From Streptomyces nigra (GTDB taxonomy: Bacteria > Actinomycetota > Actinomycetes > Streptomycetales > Streptomycetaceae): 64,000 bases of DNA. The notes beneath the pieces are model-generated. The model was given only the letters and a program-made list of their open reading frames with translations. It did not search any database and was not told the origin of the DNA. The DNA lies in NCBI RefSeq assembly GCF_003074055.1, contig NZ_CP029043.1:1476001-1540000 (forward strand), written 5' to 3'. Each line of letters opens with the position of its first letter. Position 1 is the first letter of the stretch. Position numbers and translations under genes: made by a program. Shown here one piece after another: positions 1 to 9,703 of the stretch.

Positions 1-2
1 CG

Positions 3-155
3 GCCCGCTCGATCGCCTACTTCAAGGGCAACGACTCCACGGGCTCCCTGCTGGTTCTGTCTGCGTGGGCGGTCGGCGGCGTGGTCGTCGCCCTGCTGAC
101 GGCGGTGCTGCGGGGCAGGGACCGGGACCGGACGGAGACCGCCGCCGTCCCGTGA
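3..155 (+). CDS. C-terminal end of a membrane protein (partial)
   Basis: Only the last 50 codons lie in the window. They read through one strongly hydrophobic stretch (LLVLSAWAVGGVVVALLTAV) into a short basic and acidic tail ending in TETAAVP and TGA. One terminal membrane helix with a charged cytoplasmic tail is typical of the last segment of ABC-2/YhgE-Pip-like (DUF3533) membrane proteins, and the preceding GNDSTGS is compatible with that. The family guess is weak. The frame is fixed by the stop and by the hairpin that follows at once. Confidence 0.6.
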   Translation, partial: ARSIAYFKGNDSTGSLLVLSAWAVGGVVVALLTAVLRGRDRDRTETAAVP

Positions 156-167
156 GGGGACGACGAA

Positions 168-200
168 GAGCCCCGCCCCCCGACAGCGGGGGCGGGGCTC
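168..200. terminator. Bidirectional hairpin terminator
   Basis: A perfect 13-bp GC-rich stem (arms 168-180 and 188-200) with a 7-nt loop lies between two converging genes. There is no U-tract, which is usual for Streptomyces terminators. Confidence 0.8.
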
Positions 201-213
201 TCATGCAGAGGCG

Positions 214-1296
214 TCAGCCGATCTCGGTACCCGTGGCGGAGAGCGCCTCGGTCACCGGCTGGAAGAAGGTCTCGCCGCCGGAGGTGCAGTCACCGCTGCC
301 ACCGGAGGTGAGGCCGACCGCCTTGTCGCCGGAGAACAGCGAGCCGCCGCTGTCGCCGGGCTCGGCGCACACGTCGGTCTGGATCAGCCCGTTGACGATG
401 TCGCCGTTGCCGTAGTTCACGGTGGCGTCCAGGCCGGTCACCTTGCCCTCGTGCACCTGGGTGGTCGAACCGCTCCGGGTGACCGCCATGCCCACGGTGG
501 CCTCGGCGGCACCGCTGATGGCCTGCGCGGAACCGTTGTAGAGGTTCACCTCGCTCGGGTGGTCGACGTCGGCCGTGTACTTGACCAGGCCGTAGTCGTT
601 GTCGGGGAAGCTCGAGTCCGCGTTGGTGCCGATCTGCTGGCCGCTGGAGTCGGACCAGGCCGAGATGGACTCGGTGCAGTGCCCGGCCGTCAGGAAGAAC
701 GGCTCGCCGCCCTTGACGACGTTGAAGCCGAGCGAGCACCGCCCGCCGCCGCCGGTGATCGCGTCACCGCCCGCGATGAAGGGCTTGAACTCCCCCTTCG
801 AGCGCTTCAGTTCGACCGTGGTGCCCAGTCCGTCGGCCACCTCGGTGAGCTTGGCCCACTCGGCCTTGGAGACCGTGCGGTCGGCGGTGACCACGACCTT
901 GTTGGTGGTCGGGTCCGTCACCCAGGCGGTGCCGGGGATGGTGGCGTCCTGCTTCAGCGTGGTGCGGGCGCTTCTGAGCTCGGCGAGGGAGTTCTGGACG
1001 ACCCGCGCCTCGGCGCCGGCCGCCTCGACGGCGCCGGCGGCGGCCTCGTCGAGGACGTTCACGACGAGGCTCTTGGCCTGGGCGTCGTAGTAGGTGCCCG
1101 CGGCGTCGGCGCCGAGGTCCTTCACAAGGGTCGAGGCGAGCTTTCCGGCCGCGCCGGCCGACAGGGTCTTCGGCGCGGAGGTCTCCGGTGTCTCACTCGC
1201 GTTCGCGGACTGCAACGTCACGCCGGCGGCGACCAGTGCGGCGATGCCCGCACCTGCCACGGCGACACGGCGCCTGGGTATGCGTCGGTGCTTCAA
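214..1296 (-). CDS. sprD: Streptogrisin D-like secreted serine protease
   Basis: Chymotrypsin-fold (S1E) protease made as a 360-residue pre-pro-protein. Residues 1-33 form a signal peptide (basic start, hydrophobic core, cleavage after ANA). Residues 34 to about 173 are the alpha-lytic-protease type folding propeptide. The mature enzyme starts near IAGGDAI (174). The catalytic triad is His206 (TAGHC), Asp234 (DNDYG) and Ser316 (GDSGG). The mature part resembles streptogrisin D from memory, including VVKGGEP and HPSEVNLY. The start is TTG, chosen because AGGAGG lies 7 nt upstream; a longer upstream reading frame lacks a signal-peptide start. It acts outside the cell in protein scavenging. It is followed by its own terminator and is a neighbour and paralogue of sprB. 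Confidence 0.93.
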   Translation of the reverse strand: MKHRRIPRRRVAVAGAGIAALVAAGVTLQSANASETPETSAPKTLSAGAAGKLASTLVKDLGADAAGTYYDAQAKSLVVNVLDEAAAGAVEAAGAEARVVQNSLAELRSARTTLKQDATIPGTAWVTDPTTNKVVVTADRTVSKAEWAKLTEVADGLGTTVELKRSKGEFKPFIAGGDAITGGGGRCSLGFNVVKGGEPFFLTAGHCTESISAWSDSSGQQIGTNADSSFPDNDYGLVKYTADVDHPSEVNLYNGSAQAISGAAEATVGMAVTRSGSTTQVHEGKVTGLDATVNYGNGDIVNGLIQTDVCAEPGDSGGSLFSGDKAVGLTSGGSGDCTSGGETFFQPVTEALSATGTEIG

Positions 1297-1708
1297 CTCA
1301 CGTCCTCCTGTGGGGGGTCGGCCCGAAAGGTTGTGGGGACCTCGTCGGACCGGAAGGCGTACGGCCACGGGGGCGACTCACAACAAAAGCCACACCCGCG
1401 CCGGTTGAACAGGCCTCACTATTCCTATGTTCGACAGGAGCACACAAGGTCGACTTCAGGACGGGCACAGAACACACGCACACACCCCCCAAATCTTGAC
1501 CATGCACAGTCACACTCATGGTCTTCGCTCAGCAAACACCGCGAGCGAGCACGGCATCAGCAGCGGGTGAGGTCTACTCCTGTCCTGAAATCGCCCCCGA
1601 GGACTGGATATACCTGGGGACACGACGACGAGCCCCCGCACGCGATCGCGTGCGGGGGCTCTTCCCGATGCCGTGCGGACCTCACATGTGCCGGGACGGC
1701 ACAGCCCG
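1297..1708. other. Intergenic region upstream of sprD
   Basis: No gene is supported here. It holds the sprB terminator near its right end and the sprD leader at its left. A CA-rich stretch around 1440-1490 is noticeably less GC-rich than the surroundings and probably contains the sprD promoter. I could not fix clear -35/-10 boxes. Confidence 0.5.
1630..1661 (-). terminator. sprB terminator, perfect 32-nt palindrome
   Basis: The stretch is its own reverse complement over all 32 bases, centred on GATC. It lies 47 nt after the sprB stop codon, as expected for a hairpin terminator. Confidence 0.75.
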
Positions 1709-2614
1709 TCAGTAGACGCTGACGCCGTAGGCGGACAGGGCCTCGGTGACCGGCTGGAAGAAGGTCGTGCCGCCGGAGGAGCAGTTGCCGCTGCCGCCGG
1801 AGGTCAGACCGTACGCCGTGCCGTTGCTGCCGTAGAGCGAGCCGCCGGAGTCGCCGGGCTCGGCGCAGACCGTGGTCTGGATCAGGCCGGAGACGATGTC
1901 GCCGCCTCCGTAGTTGACCGTCGCGTTGAGGGCGGTGACCCGGCCGCTGTGCGTACCGGTGGTCGAGCCGTCCCGGATGACGGTCGTGCCCACGCTCGGC
2001 GTGGCGGCGCGGGTGATGTCCACGCCGTTGGCGGTGCCGGGCCGGCTGACGGAGCCGGTGTAGCGCACGATGCCGTAGTCGTTGCCCGGGAAGCTGGAGC
2101 CGGCGGTCGAGCCGATCACCGTGGTACGCCCGGAGTTGGAGTACCAGGTGCCTGCGCCGTCGGTGCAGTGGCCGGCCGTCAGGAAGTACTGGTTCCCGCT
2201 GCTGTCCTGGACATTGAAGCCGAGGGAGCAGCGCCAGCTGCTCGCGTAGATGGCGTCACCGCCCTGGATGAACTTCTGGAACTTGCCGGGGGTGCGCTTG
2301 ATCGTGAGCGCGTCGGCGCCGGAGCCGGCCTGCTCCTTGATCTTCGCTATCTCCGCCTGGGAGACCGTGCTGTCGACGGTCACCGTCACGCGGTTGGTCT
2401 TGCTGTCGACGGCCCAGGCGGTGCCGGGGACGTCGGCCTTCAGCACGGAGCCGCTGACGCTCTTGAGCTGGGCGGCGCTGAAGGTGGTGGGGGTCTCTGC
2501 GGCGGTCGCGTTGGGGATCGCGAAGGCCGCCGCGGCGACGAGGCCGGAGGACACGGCGATCAGCCGGGTCCGTCTCGTGATGCCGCTGCGAGGAGTGGTG
2601 CGCTTGATCCTCAC
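1709..2614 (-). CDS. sprB: Streptogrisin B-like secreted serine protease
   Basis: 301-residue pre-pro-protease of the S1E family. It has a signal peptide (1-39, ending NATAA), a short propeptide and a mature domain starting around IQGGDAI (116). The triad is His149, Asp179 and Ser256 (GDSGGSL). The last residues, [12 protein letters not shown], match the C-terminus of S. griseus protease B as I remember it, so assignment to the SGPB group is firm. The start is GTG with GGAGGG 8 nt upstream. The propeptide is much shorter than in the neighbouring sprD, a known difference between the B and D types. It is a secreted general protease with broad chymotrypsin-like specificity. It sits head-to-tail with sprD but has its own terminator, so it is probably a separate transcript. 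Confidence 0.94.
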   Translation of the reverse strand: MRIKRTTPRSGITRRTRLIAVSSGLVAAAAFAIPNATAAETPTTFSAAQLKSVSGSVLKADVPGTAWAVDSKTNRVTVTVDSTVSQAEIAKIKEQAGSGADALTIKRTPGKFQKFIQGGDAIYASSWRCSLGFNVQDSSGNQYFLTAGHCTDGAGTWYSNSGRTTVIGSTAGSSFPGNDYGIVRYTGSVSRPGTANGVDITRAATPSVGTTVIRDGSTTGTHSGRVTALNATVNYGGGDIVSGLIQTTVCAEPGDSGGSLYGSNGTAYGLTSGGSGNCSSGGTTFFQPVTEALSAYGVSVY

Positions 2615-3179
<565 letters not shown>

Positions 3180-3180
3180 C

Positions 3181-4437
3181 CTAGCAGCCGTCGCACGGGC
3201 AGCAGCAGTCGCACCCGTCGCAGTCGCAGTCGCGGCAGCAGCCCTCGCGCTTCTTACGGGACCACGGGCCCTCGTACTCCTTGGCGCAGCACAACTTGCA
3301 GGTGCAGCACAGCAGCCAGAACATCCCGCAGCCGGCCCAGAATCCGCGCCGCCCCTTGGGCGGCTGCGGGGCCGGCCCCTCCCCGAAGCCCCCGAAGCCC
3401 CCGAAGCCACCCCCGCTCCCGCTTCCGCCCGCCGCGCCCCCGCCTCCGGCGTACGGATTCCCGCCCCCGGCGTACGGGTTCTGCGGCGCGCCCCCGTACG
3501 GCCCCTGCTGCGGCGGCTGTCCGTACGGCCCCTGCTGCGGCGGCTGCCCGTACGGGCCGGGCTGATGGGAGGCGCAGACCGGCGTCGTGCCGAACGCGCG
3601 GTCCACGGAGCGCCGCAGTTCGTGCACGAGCAGCAGGTGCGCGAGCCCGGGCTCGGTGAACTCCACCTCGCGCAGCGCGAGCCGCACCCCGTGCACGGCG
3701 TCGTCGGCGAGCCGCCGCGCCTCCGCGAGGGAGGTCCCGGTGGCGGTCAGCGGGTTCCACGCACCGGCCTCGGCGTCGGCGGCCAGGTCCTCCACGGCGT
3801 CCAGGAGGTGCGCCAGCCGTCCGAAGAGCCGGCCTGCCTCGGCCAGCGGCCCGGCGTTGCCCGGCCGTCCGGCGAGGACGGCGGTGTGCGCGAAGGCGGC
3901 GGCCGTCGCGGTCTCCGTCGGCTCGGTGACGGTGAGGATCGGTGTGCCGGGCCCGGCGAGGGTCTCGATGCCGAGCTGCCGGTCGACGGCGTCGACGAGG
4001 ACGGCCGTGTCGAAGCCGACGGCCGAGCCGGAGCGCAGCCCCGCCGCACCCCAGCCCGCGGCCACCCGGCGGGCGGCGAGCGCCACCGGCCGGCGGGCCA
4101 GCAGCCCGTCCCCGTCGGCCACGTGGTCCCGTACCTTCGCGGAGGCGAGCACCAGCGAGACGGCGGCGGCGAGCCGGGCGCCCTCCCCCTGAGCGACGGA
4201 CGCGGTGCGCATTCCGCGCAACGGGCACGGCCCCGCCGTACGCCGCAGCGCCCCCGACCGGTCGGACTGAGCCTCCGTCAGGACGGATATCAGCAGCCCG
4301 TCGTAATTGGTGACCACCCGGGCGAGCTGTCCGTGGTCCCCGCGCAGTGCGAGACACAGCCCGCACAAATGCGCCATCCATTCCGTGGTGAACCGCTCTC
4401 CGAGCCGGTGCCGGCAGGGCCTGACCATTCCGAACAT
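3181..4437 (-). CDS. DUF5685-like protein with Cys-rich C-terminus
   Basis: 418 residues. The first 300 or so form a mostly helical, Ala/Leu-rich domain that opens with MFGMVRPCRHRL and LCGLCLALRG, a cysteine pattern I associate with DUF5685 proteins of Streptomyces; the function is unknown. Next comes a Gly/Pro/Gln/Tyr-rich linker (repeats of QQGPYGQPP, then NPYAGGG). The end carries sixteen cysteines in two clusters: a short hydrophobic CGMFWLLCCTCKLCC, and a final 21 residues with ten Cys among Asp and Gly. The tail could bind metal or be membrane-associated. The start ATG has GGGGGAG 4 nt upstream; an in-frame extension further upstream has no ribosome-binding site. The gene stands alone on its strand, divergent from sflA. 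Confidence 0.8.
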   Translation of the reverse strand: MFGMVRPCRHRLGERFTTEWMAHLCGLCLALRGDHGQLARVVTNYDGLLISVLTEAQSDRSGALRRTAGPCPLRGMRTASVAQGEGARLAAAVSLVLASAKVRDHVADGDGLLARRPVALAARRVAAGWGAAGLRSGSAVGFDTAVLVDAVDRQLGIETLAGPGTPILTVTEPTETATAAAFAHTAVLAGRPGNAGPLAEAGRLFGRLAHLLDAVEDLAADAEAGAWNPLTATGTSLAEARRLADDAVHGVRLALREVEFTEPGLAHLLLVHELRRSVDRAFGTTPVCASHQPGPYGQPPQQGPYGQPPQQGPYGGAPQNPYAGGGNPYAGGGGAAGGSGSGGGFGGFGGFGEGPAPQPPKGRRGFWAGCGMFWLLCCTCKLCCAKEYEGPWSRKKREGCCRDCDCDGCDCCCPCDGC

Positions 4438-4751
4438 GACGCTCCCCCGAGGTTGTTCCACTGCGCCGGGCTGCCGCATCGTACCGGCCGCCGTGCCTTT
4501 CCCCCCGGGCGCGTCGTTCACCCGGACGCACCCCTCATCACCCGGTCGCCGTGAAGAATCATATTTCACTCACAGTCAGCAGCCGTTTGTGGCACGCCCC
4601 TTGGGGGACACGGACTCTCGACGGATTCGCTGTGCACCAGTACCGTCACAAACCCCCCGCGCGGCGTCTATCCACTTGGCGCGACGTCCGCATCATGGAT
4701 GACCATAGGGATGCGGAATGGAAAGAAAGACCGCTGTGAGAGGAGGCGTCC
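4438..4751. other. Divergent promoter region, DUF5685 gene / sflA
   Basis: Holds the 5' regions of two diverging genes. A lower-GC patch at about 4550-4650 is the likely promoter core. sflA has GAGGAGG 6 nt before its ATG. No clear operator was found. Confidence 0.45.
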
Positions 4752-5189
4752 ATGGGATCGGTGCGCAAGGCGAGTGCCTGGCTGGGCCTCGTTGACGACA
4801 ACGATGACGAGCGTTACTACGACGACGACTACTCCGAAGGGACCGAGTCCGGGGATGCCTGGGTCACCGACCCGCGGGTCAAGGTGGCCACGGACGTCGC
4901 CGAGGAGAAGGGCCGCCGTATCGGCACGGTCACCCCGGACAGCTTCCGGGACGCCCGCGCCATCGGCGAGCTGTTCCGGGACGGCGTCCCGGTCATCATG
5001 AACCTCACGGCCATGGAGCCCGCCGACGCCAAGCGTGTCGTCGACTTCGCGGCGGGGCTCATCTTCGGTCTGCGCGGTTCGATCGACCGCGTGTCCAACC
5101 GGGTGTTCCTGCTGTCCCCCGCCGACACCGAGATCGTCAGCGGTGAGCCGGCGGCGCACCGCGCGGACGGCTTCTACAACCAGAGCTGA
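4752..5189 (+). CDS. sflA: SepF-like cell-division protein SflA
   Basis: 145 residues. A short N-terminal segment ([13 protein letters not shown], like the amphipathic membrane-binding helix of SepF) is followed by an acidic linker and the SepF core (about 55-135: [13 protein letters not shown], then [15 protein letters not shown] and [10 protein letters not shown]). SepF proteins tether FtsZ to the membrane. Streptomyces has several paralogues, and this one matches the SflA type of S. coelicolor, implicated in keeping division and tip-growth proteins at the right sites in aerial hyphae. The canonical sepF sits in the dcw cluster with ftsZ, whereas here the gene is alone between unrelated genes, which supports the paralogue assignment. 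It shares a terminator with the converging dehydrogenase gene. Confidence 0.88.
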   Translation: MGSVRKASAWLGLVDDNDDERYYDDDYSEGTESGDAWVTDPRVKVATDVAEEKGRRIGTVTPDSFRDARAIGELFRDGVPVIMNLTAMEPADAKRVVDFAAGLIFGLRGSIDRVSNRVFLLSPADTEIVSGEPAAHRADGFYNQS

Positions 5190-5214
5190 GGCAGGGCCGC
5201 TCGCCGGCCCTGCC
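5190..5214. terminator. Bidirectional terminator
   Basis: A 10-bp stem (GGCAGGGCCG with its complement) and 5-nt loop begins right after the sflA stop and serves both converging genes. Confidence 0.7.
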
Positions 5215-5225
5215 CCTCATGGGGT

Positions 5226-6416
5226 TCACCGGAAGGCGTCCAGCCCGGTGAGCGCCTTGCCCAGCACGAGCTGGTGCATCTCGACGGTGCCCTCGTAGGT
5301 GAGCACCGACTCGAGGTTGGTCGCGTGCCGCATGATCGGGTACTCGAGCGAGATCCCGTTGGCACCGAGGATCGTCCGGGACGTACGGCAGATGTCGATG
5401 GCCTCACGGACGTTGTTGAGCTTGCCGAAGCTGACCTGCTCGGGACGCAGGCGGCCGGCGTCCATACGCCGCCCGAGATGATGGGCGAGCAGAATCCCCT
5501 TGTGCAGTTCGAGCGCCATGTCGGCGAGCTTGGCCTGGGTGAGCTGGAAGCCCCCGATCGGCCGGCCGAACTGCTCCCGTGTCTTCGCGTAGTCGACGGC
5601 GGCCTCGAAGCAGGACCGCGCCGCCCCCATGGCCCCCCACACGATCCCGTACCGGGCGTGCGAGAGACAGCTGAGCGGGCCCTTCAGCCCGACGACCTCC
5701 GGCAGCACCGCGTCGGCCGGCAGCCGTACGTCGTCCAGAACCAGCTCGCTGGTGACCGAGGCCCGCAGCGACAGCTTGTGCTTGATCTCCGGCGCGGAGA
5801 ACCCGGCGCTGTCCGCCGGCACCACGAAGCCTCGGATCCCCTCGTCGGTCTGCGCCCACACCACGGCCACCCCGGAGACGGAGCCGTTGGTGATCCACAT
5901 CTTGCGGCCGCTGAGCACCCAGTCGGAGCCGTCCCGCTTGGCGTAGGTGCGCATGGAGGCGGGGTCGGAGCCGTGGTCGGGCTCGGTCAGCCCGAAGCAG
6001 CCGATGATCTCGCCGGAGGCCATCCGGGGCAGCCAGGTCTGCTTCTGCTCCTCGCTGCCGAAGCGGTGGATGGCGTACATGGCGAGCGAGCCCTGCACGG
6101 AGACCAGGGAGCGGATGCCGGAGTCGGCGGCCTCCAGCTCCAGACAGGCGAGGCCGTACTGCACGGCCGAGGCGCCGGCGCAGCCGTAGCCGGTGAGGGA
6201 CATCCCGAGGGCGCCGATCCCGCCGAGTTCCCGCGCCAGCTCCCGGATCTCGGGCAGCTCGCCCTTCTCGTACCACTCGGCGACATGGGGCAGGACCCGG
6301 TCCGCCGCCCAGCGCCGCACCGTGTCCCGGACCGCGAGGTCCTCGGGCTCGAGGAGGTCGTCGATGCCGAGGGGGTCGGCGGGGTCGAACGGGGGCAACT
6401 TCACGGACGCGGACAT
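5226..6416 (-). CDS. Acyl-CoA dehydrogenase, glutaryl-CoA dehydrogenase-like
   Basis: 396-residue flavoenzyme with the three-part acyl-CoA dehydrogenase fold. FAD/substrate contacts are seen at CFGLTEPDHGSDP and the following WITNG. The catalytic base is the Glu of TYEGT near the C-terminus, placed as in the glutaryl-CoA/isovaleryl group. Length and the ending (QLVLGKALTGLDAFR) fit glutaryl-CoA dehydrogenase-like proteins, which oxidise and sometimes decarboxylate acyl-CoA in lysine/tryptophan catabolism. True glutaryl specificity cannot be proved from sequence. The ATG has GGAGGG 6 nt upstream. It is alone on this strand with no electron-transfer flavoprotein nearby, so it uses the general ETF pool. 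Confidence 0.88.
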   Translation of the reverse strand: MSASVKLPPFDPADPLGIDDLLEPEDLAVRDTVRRWAADRVLPHVAEWYEKGELPEIRELARELGGIGALGMSLTGYGCAGASAVQYGLACLELEAADSGIRSLVSVQGSLAMYAIHRFGSEEQKQTWLPRMASGEIIGCFGLTEPDHGSDPASMRTYAKRDGSDWVLSGRKMWITNGSVSGVAVVWAQTDEGIRGFVVPADSAGFSAPEIKHKLSLRASVTSELVLDDVRLPADAVLPEVVGLKGPLSCLSHARYGIVWGAMGAARSCFEAAVDYAKTREQFGRPIGGFQLTQAKLADMALELHKGILLAHHLGRRMDAGRLRPEQVSFGKLNNVREAIDICRTSRTILGANGISLEYPIMRHATNLESVLTYEGTVEMHQLVLGKALTGLDAFR

Positions 6417-6527
6417 GGGACACCCTCCGGCAGCACGAAAACTAGCACCGCTCATCATCATCGACTGGCCCCGACGCTACGACGTGGTGTTCCGCACGTC
6501 CAGTGCGCACCGGGCGCGCCCGCGCGG

Positions 6528-8129
6528 TCAGGCGGAGACGCGGCGCTCGACGGCCTCGCGCGGCTTGGGCAGCTCCACGGGCGGGGTCTCGCACTGCATG
6601 ACGCGGGGCAGCTTCAGCGCCATCGCGGCTCCGAGGAGCAGCAGACCGGCGCTGACGAGGAGCGTCACATGCAGTCCGTGCACGAAGGAGTCGCGGGCCG
6701 CGTGCCGCAGGGCCAGACCGGCGGGCCCGCCCAGCTGCGCGGCGACCTCGTAGGCCTCGCCCAGTGAGTGCGAGGCGGAGGTGGAGGCGGCGGCCGGGAC
6801 GCCCTCGACCCGGGTGAGGCCGGGGGCGTAGGCCGCGTTCATCACGCTGCCGAGCAGGGCGATGCCGATGCCGGCGCCCAGCTGGTAGGAGGTCTCGCCG
6901 ATGGCGGCAGCGCCTCCGGACTGCTCCTGCGGCGCCTCGGAGAGCATCGACTCGTACGCCCCGAAGAGCGTGGTCTCCAGTCCGAAGCCGAGCAGCATGA
7001 ACCCGGCGACCATCAGCGCGGAGTTGTCGGTGCGGCCCATGAAGGTGAGCAGCACGACGGCGGCGGCCGTCAGGCAGAAGCCGAAGCAGACCATCGCCCG
7101 CGGCCCGAACCGGCGCAGCATCCGCGCTCCCGCCAGCCCGGCCGCCATCGCGGCGAAGGTCAGCGGCAGCAGCCTCAGCCCGGTCTCCAGCGGGGACAGG
7201 CCGAGCACCAGCTGGAGGTACTGCGCGGCGATCAGTTCGAGGCCGACCAGGGCGAGCATGGCCAGCACGATGCATCCGACGGAGGTGCTGAACGCGGGCC
7301 GCGCGAACATCGTGAGGTCGACCAGCGGATACGTCCGCCGCCGCTGCCGTCGCGCGAAAAGAACCAGCAGGACCGCGCCGAGCAGGAGCGGCGCCAGGGT
7401 GAGCGCGCTGACCACGGGCTCCCCGCCGCCCAGCCGCTTCACGCCGAGGACGACGCCGAACAGTCCTGCCGCCGCCATCAGCGCGCCGACGACGTCCCAG
7501 GGGCCCCGGCCGTCGCCCTTCGACTCGGGCAGCAGCAGCCGTCCCACCGGCAGGCTGACCAGCATCAGCGGGATGTTGACGAGGAAGACCGAGCCCCACC
7601 AGAAGTGCTCGAGGAGGAAACCGCCGAGCAGCGGCCCGACCGCCGCGCCCACGGCGGCGACGGCGCTCCAGATGCCGATGGCCAGCGCCCGTTCGCGCCG
7701 GTCGGGGAAGACCTGGCGCAGGATGGACAGGGTGGCCGGCATGATCATGGCTCCGCCGACGCCGAGCAGCGCGCGGGCCAGGATCAGCACCTGTGGATCG
7801 TGCGCGAGGGCGGCGAGACCGGAGGCGAGGCCGAAGAGGCCGTACCCCAGCAGCAGAACGCGTCTGCGGCCCACCCGGTCGCCCAGCGTGCCGAACAGGA
7901 TCAGCAGCGAGGCGCAGACGAGCGGGTAGATGTCGACGATCCAGAGCAGCTCTATCGCGCCGGGCCTGAGGTCCTCGGTGACGGCGGGTACCGCCACGTG
8001 CAGGACGGTGGCGTCGACGGCGACCAGCAGCAGGCTGACGCAGAGGACGACGAGGACGACCCAGCGGTTGGCACCGGCCCCGGCCGCCCGACGGCGCAGC
8101 GCAGCGGCGGCCGTGGTCGTCCCGGACAT
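6528..8129 (-). CDS. MFS drug:H+ antiporter, DHA2 family (14 TM)
   Basis: 533 residues with about 14 hydrophobic segments. Helix 1 carries VDATVLHVAVPAV, the DHA2-type motif D1 (LDxTIVNVALP). The loop between helices 2 and 3 has GDRVGRRR (motif A). Helix 5 carries the antiporter motif C region (GPLLGG). The layout resembles QacA/LfrA-type exporters of cationic drugs and dyes. The start ATG is well placed behind GGGAGG. No TetR-type repressor gene lies next to it, although such exporters often have one. The substrate is unknown. Confidence 0.88.
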   Translation of the reverse strand: MSGTTTAAAALRRRAAGAGANRWVVLVVLCVSLLLVAVDATVLHVAVPAVTEDLRPGAIELLWIVDIYPLVCASLLILFGTLGDRVGRRRVLLLGYGLFGLASGLAALAHDPQVLILARALLGVGGAMIMPATLSILRQVFPDRRERALAIGIWSAVAAVGAAVGPLLGGFLLEHFWWGSVFLVNIPLMLVSLPVGRLLLPESKGDGRGPWDVVGALMAAAGLFGVVLGVKRLGGGEPVVSALTLAPLLLGAVLLVLFARRQRRRTYPLVDLTMFARPAFSTSVGCIVLAMLALVGLELIAAQYLQLVLGLSPLETGLRLLPLTFAAMAAGLAGARMLRRFGPRAMVCFGFCLTAAAVVLLTFMGRTDNSALMVAGFMLLGFGLETTLFGAYESMLSEAPQEQSGGAAAIGETSYQLGAGIGIALLGSVMNAAYAPGLTRVEGVPAAASTSASHSLGEAYEVAAQLGGPAGLALRHAARDSFVHGLHVTLLVSAGLLLLGAAMALKLPRVMQCETPPVELPKPREAVERRVSA

Positions 8130-8583
8130 GTACGTACCTCCCAGATGTTCCCTCGCCCCGGCGGGCTCACGGGGTGGGGACTCCCCGAGACTCGGCCGGA
8201 GGAGCGGTGTCTCCGGCCCGCGCGACGAAGGGCGAGTGACTCGTCAGAGTACGCGAGTCCGCGAGGGCACCGAGTGGCGGACCTCTCAGACCTCCGCCCG
8301 CATCTCTGTGGTGTACGCCACACGGTCGGCCGAACCGGTCCCCGTCCGGCCCACCCCGGAGGGTGATCGCCGGACGAAGGTCACCCGAGGCTCCGATGAA
8401 CGAATTCATAAGACCCGAATAACAAAGGGCCGCGGCGATCAATGGAATTGAAGGGACAGGGGCGCGGGGATTAGCGATTCTCAGGAATTGCGGGGCGCGT
8501 TGAGAGGAATGCCACATCACATCGTCATCACAAAGCCGCGGAATCGCCGTTGTACCGCGCTCACTCGCTGTAACGTCGATTGG
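8130..8583. other. Divergent intergenic region, MFS gene / PAP2 gene
   Basis: No gene is supported. The segment 8390-8560 is unusually AT-rich for this genome (for example GAATTCATAAGACCCGAAT) and should hold the promoters for both directions. The PAP2 promoter lies at its right edge. Confidence 0.5.
8550..8576 (+). promoter_or_regulatory. Putative promoter for PAP2 gene, leaderless type
   Basis: TTGTAC, a 15-nt spacer, then TAACGT. Seven bases separate the -10 hexamer from the GTG codon, so transcription should begin at or next to the start codon. No ribosome-binding site precedes this GTG. Confidence 0.5.
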
Positions 8584-9612
8584 GTGTGTACCGAACGAAA
8601 GCTGACCCGTCTGGACCGGGTCTTCGCCAGGCTGGACCGGGAGCCCGAACGCCCGGCCCACATCGATGTGCCGCGGATGACCCCGCACCGGGTGGTGCTG
8701 TTCGCGGCGACCCTCGCCTTCTACGGGGCCATCGTGTGGGCCGTCGTCATCACCTCGTGGCTGGTCCGGCTGGACTGGCAGGTCATGTTCTTCCGGCCGT
8801 ACCAGCAGTGGGCCGAGATCCACGCCTTCGTCGACTACTACGTGGTGCTGGGCCAGCGCGGCCCCACCGCCGTGATGGTCGCCGCGTGGCTGGGCTGGCG
8901 CTCCTGGCGGCAGCACACCCTGCGCCCGCTGCTCGCGCTCGGCGTCTCGCTGCTGTTGCTCAACGTGACGGTCGGCGCCGCCAAGCTCGGCATGGGCCGC
9001 CTCGGACCGCACTACGCGACCGAGATCGGCTCGAACGAGATGTGGCTCGGCGGCGATATATTTCCGAGCGGTCACACCGCGAACGCCGTGGTCACCTGGG
9101 GCATCCTCGCCTATCTGGCCTCCACCCCGAGAGCCCGCCGCTGGCTGTCCGCCGTGTCGGCGGTGACCTCCCTGGGCGTCGGCATGTCCACCGTCTACCT
9201 CGGTACGCACTGGCTGAGCGACGTGCTGCTCGGCTGGGCCGCCGGCCTGCTGATCCTGCTCGCCCTGCCGTGGTTCGAGCCGCTGATCGCCCGCGCCGAG
9301 GCCTGGCTGCTCGACCTGCGCGACCGCCTGCGGGAGCGCCGGGCCGCCGGAGCGTCCGTGCCGGTCACGCCGGCCGAGGCCCCGGTGCTGGTCACCTCGC
9401 AAACGCCCGTCGCCGAGGACGAGGCCGCCGCCGCGCGGGAGACCGGCCTCGCGGCCCGTGGCCCCCGGGCGCCGGTCTATCTGGCGCCCGGCCCGCACAC
9501 CGCCCGCGCCGAGCGCGCCCCGGGGACGCCGACCGGGAGCCGCCGGCCGCCGCACACGGAGCGCACCACGCGCGGCGCCGCCTCGACGGCCCGCCCCGTG
9601 ACCGGCGCCTGA
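8584..9612 (+). CDS. PAP2-family membrane phosphatase
   Basis: 342 residues. Five or so membrane helices carry the three phosphatase motifs: K-x6-RxGP-like (KLGMGRLGPH), PSGH (IFPSGHTAN) and the SR-like x5-HxxxD motif (STVYLGTHWLSD). These mark phosphatidic-acid, polyprenyl-diphosphate or similar lipid phosphatases with the active site on the outer face. After about residue 240 comes a long Ala/Pro/Arg-rich cytoplasmic tail without recognised domains. I chose the GTG immediately downstream of the TAACGT hexamer; a longer reading frame upstream is not preceded by any initiation signal. Recycling of undecaprenyl diphosphate is one possible role but is not shown by context. Confidence 0.85.
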   Translation: MCTERKLTRLDRVFARLDREPERPAHIDVPRMTPHRVVLFAATLAFYGAIVWAVVITSWLVRLDWQVMFFRPYQQWAEIHAFVDYYVVLGQRGPTAVMVAAWLGWRSWRQHTLRPLLALGVSLLLLNVTVGAAKLGMGRLGPHYATEIGSNEMWLGGDIFPSGHTANAVVTWGILAYLASTPRARRWLSAVSAVTSLGVGMSTVYLGTHWLSDVLLGWAAGLLILLALPWFEPLIARAEAWLLDLRDRLRERRAAGASVPVTPAEAPVLVTSQTPVAEDEAAAARETGLAARGPRAPVYLAPGPHTARAERAPGTPTGSRRPPHTERTTRGAASTARPVTGA

Positions 9613-9659
9613 CACCCGGGCCGCGGGGCTTCGGTACACACAGCGCCCCGCGGCATCAC

Positions 9660-9696
9660 GAAGGCCCCGGCTCCCTCGACGGGAACCGGGGCCTTC
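9660..9696. terminator. Bidirectional terminator
   Basis: An 11-bp stem (GAAGGCCCCGG and complement) is followed on the plus strand by GGCGTTTT. It lies between the converging PAP2 and inhibitor genes. Confidence 0.8.
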
Positions 9697-9703
9697 GGCG
9701 TTT

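Noticed and set aside
451..1722. Long plus-strand open frames opposite sprD and sprB
   Set aside because: High GC gives open frames opposite real genes; these lack domains and start signals, while the minus strand codes for complete proteases.
8130..8583. A TetR-type regulator gene beside the MFS exporter
   Set aside because: No reading frame in the gap has a helix-turn-helix pattern or start signal. The region is AT-rich promoter DNA.
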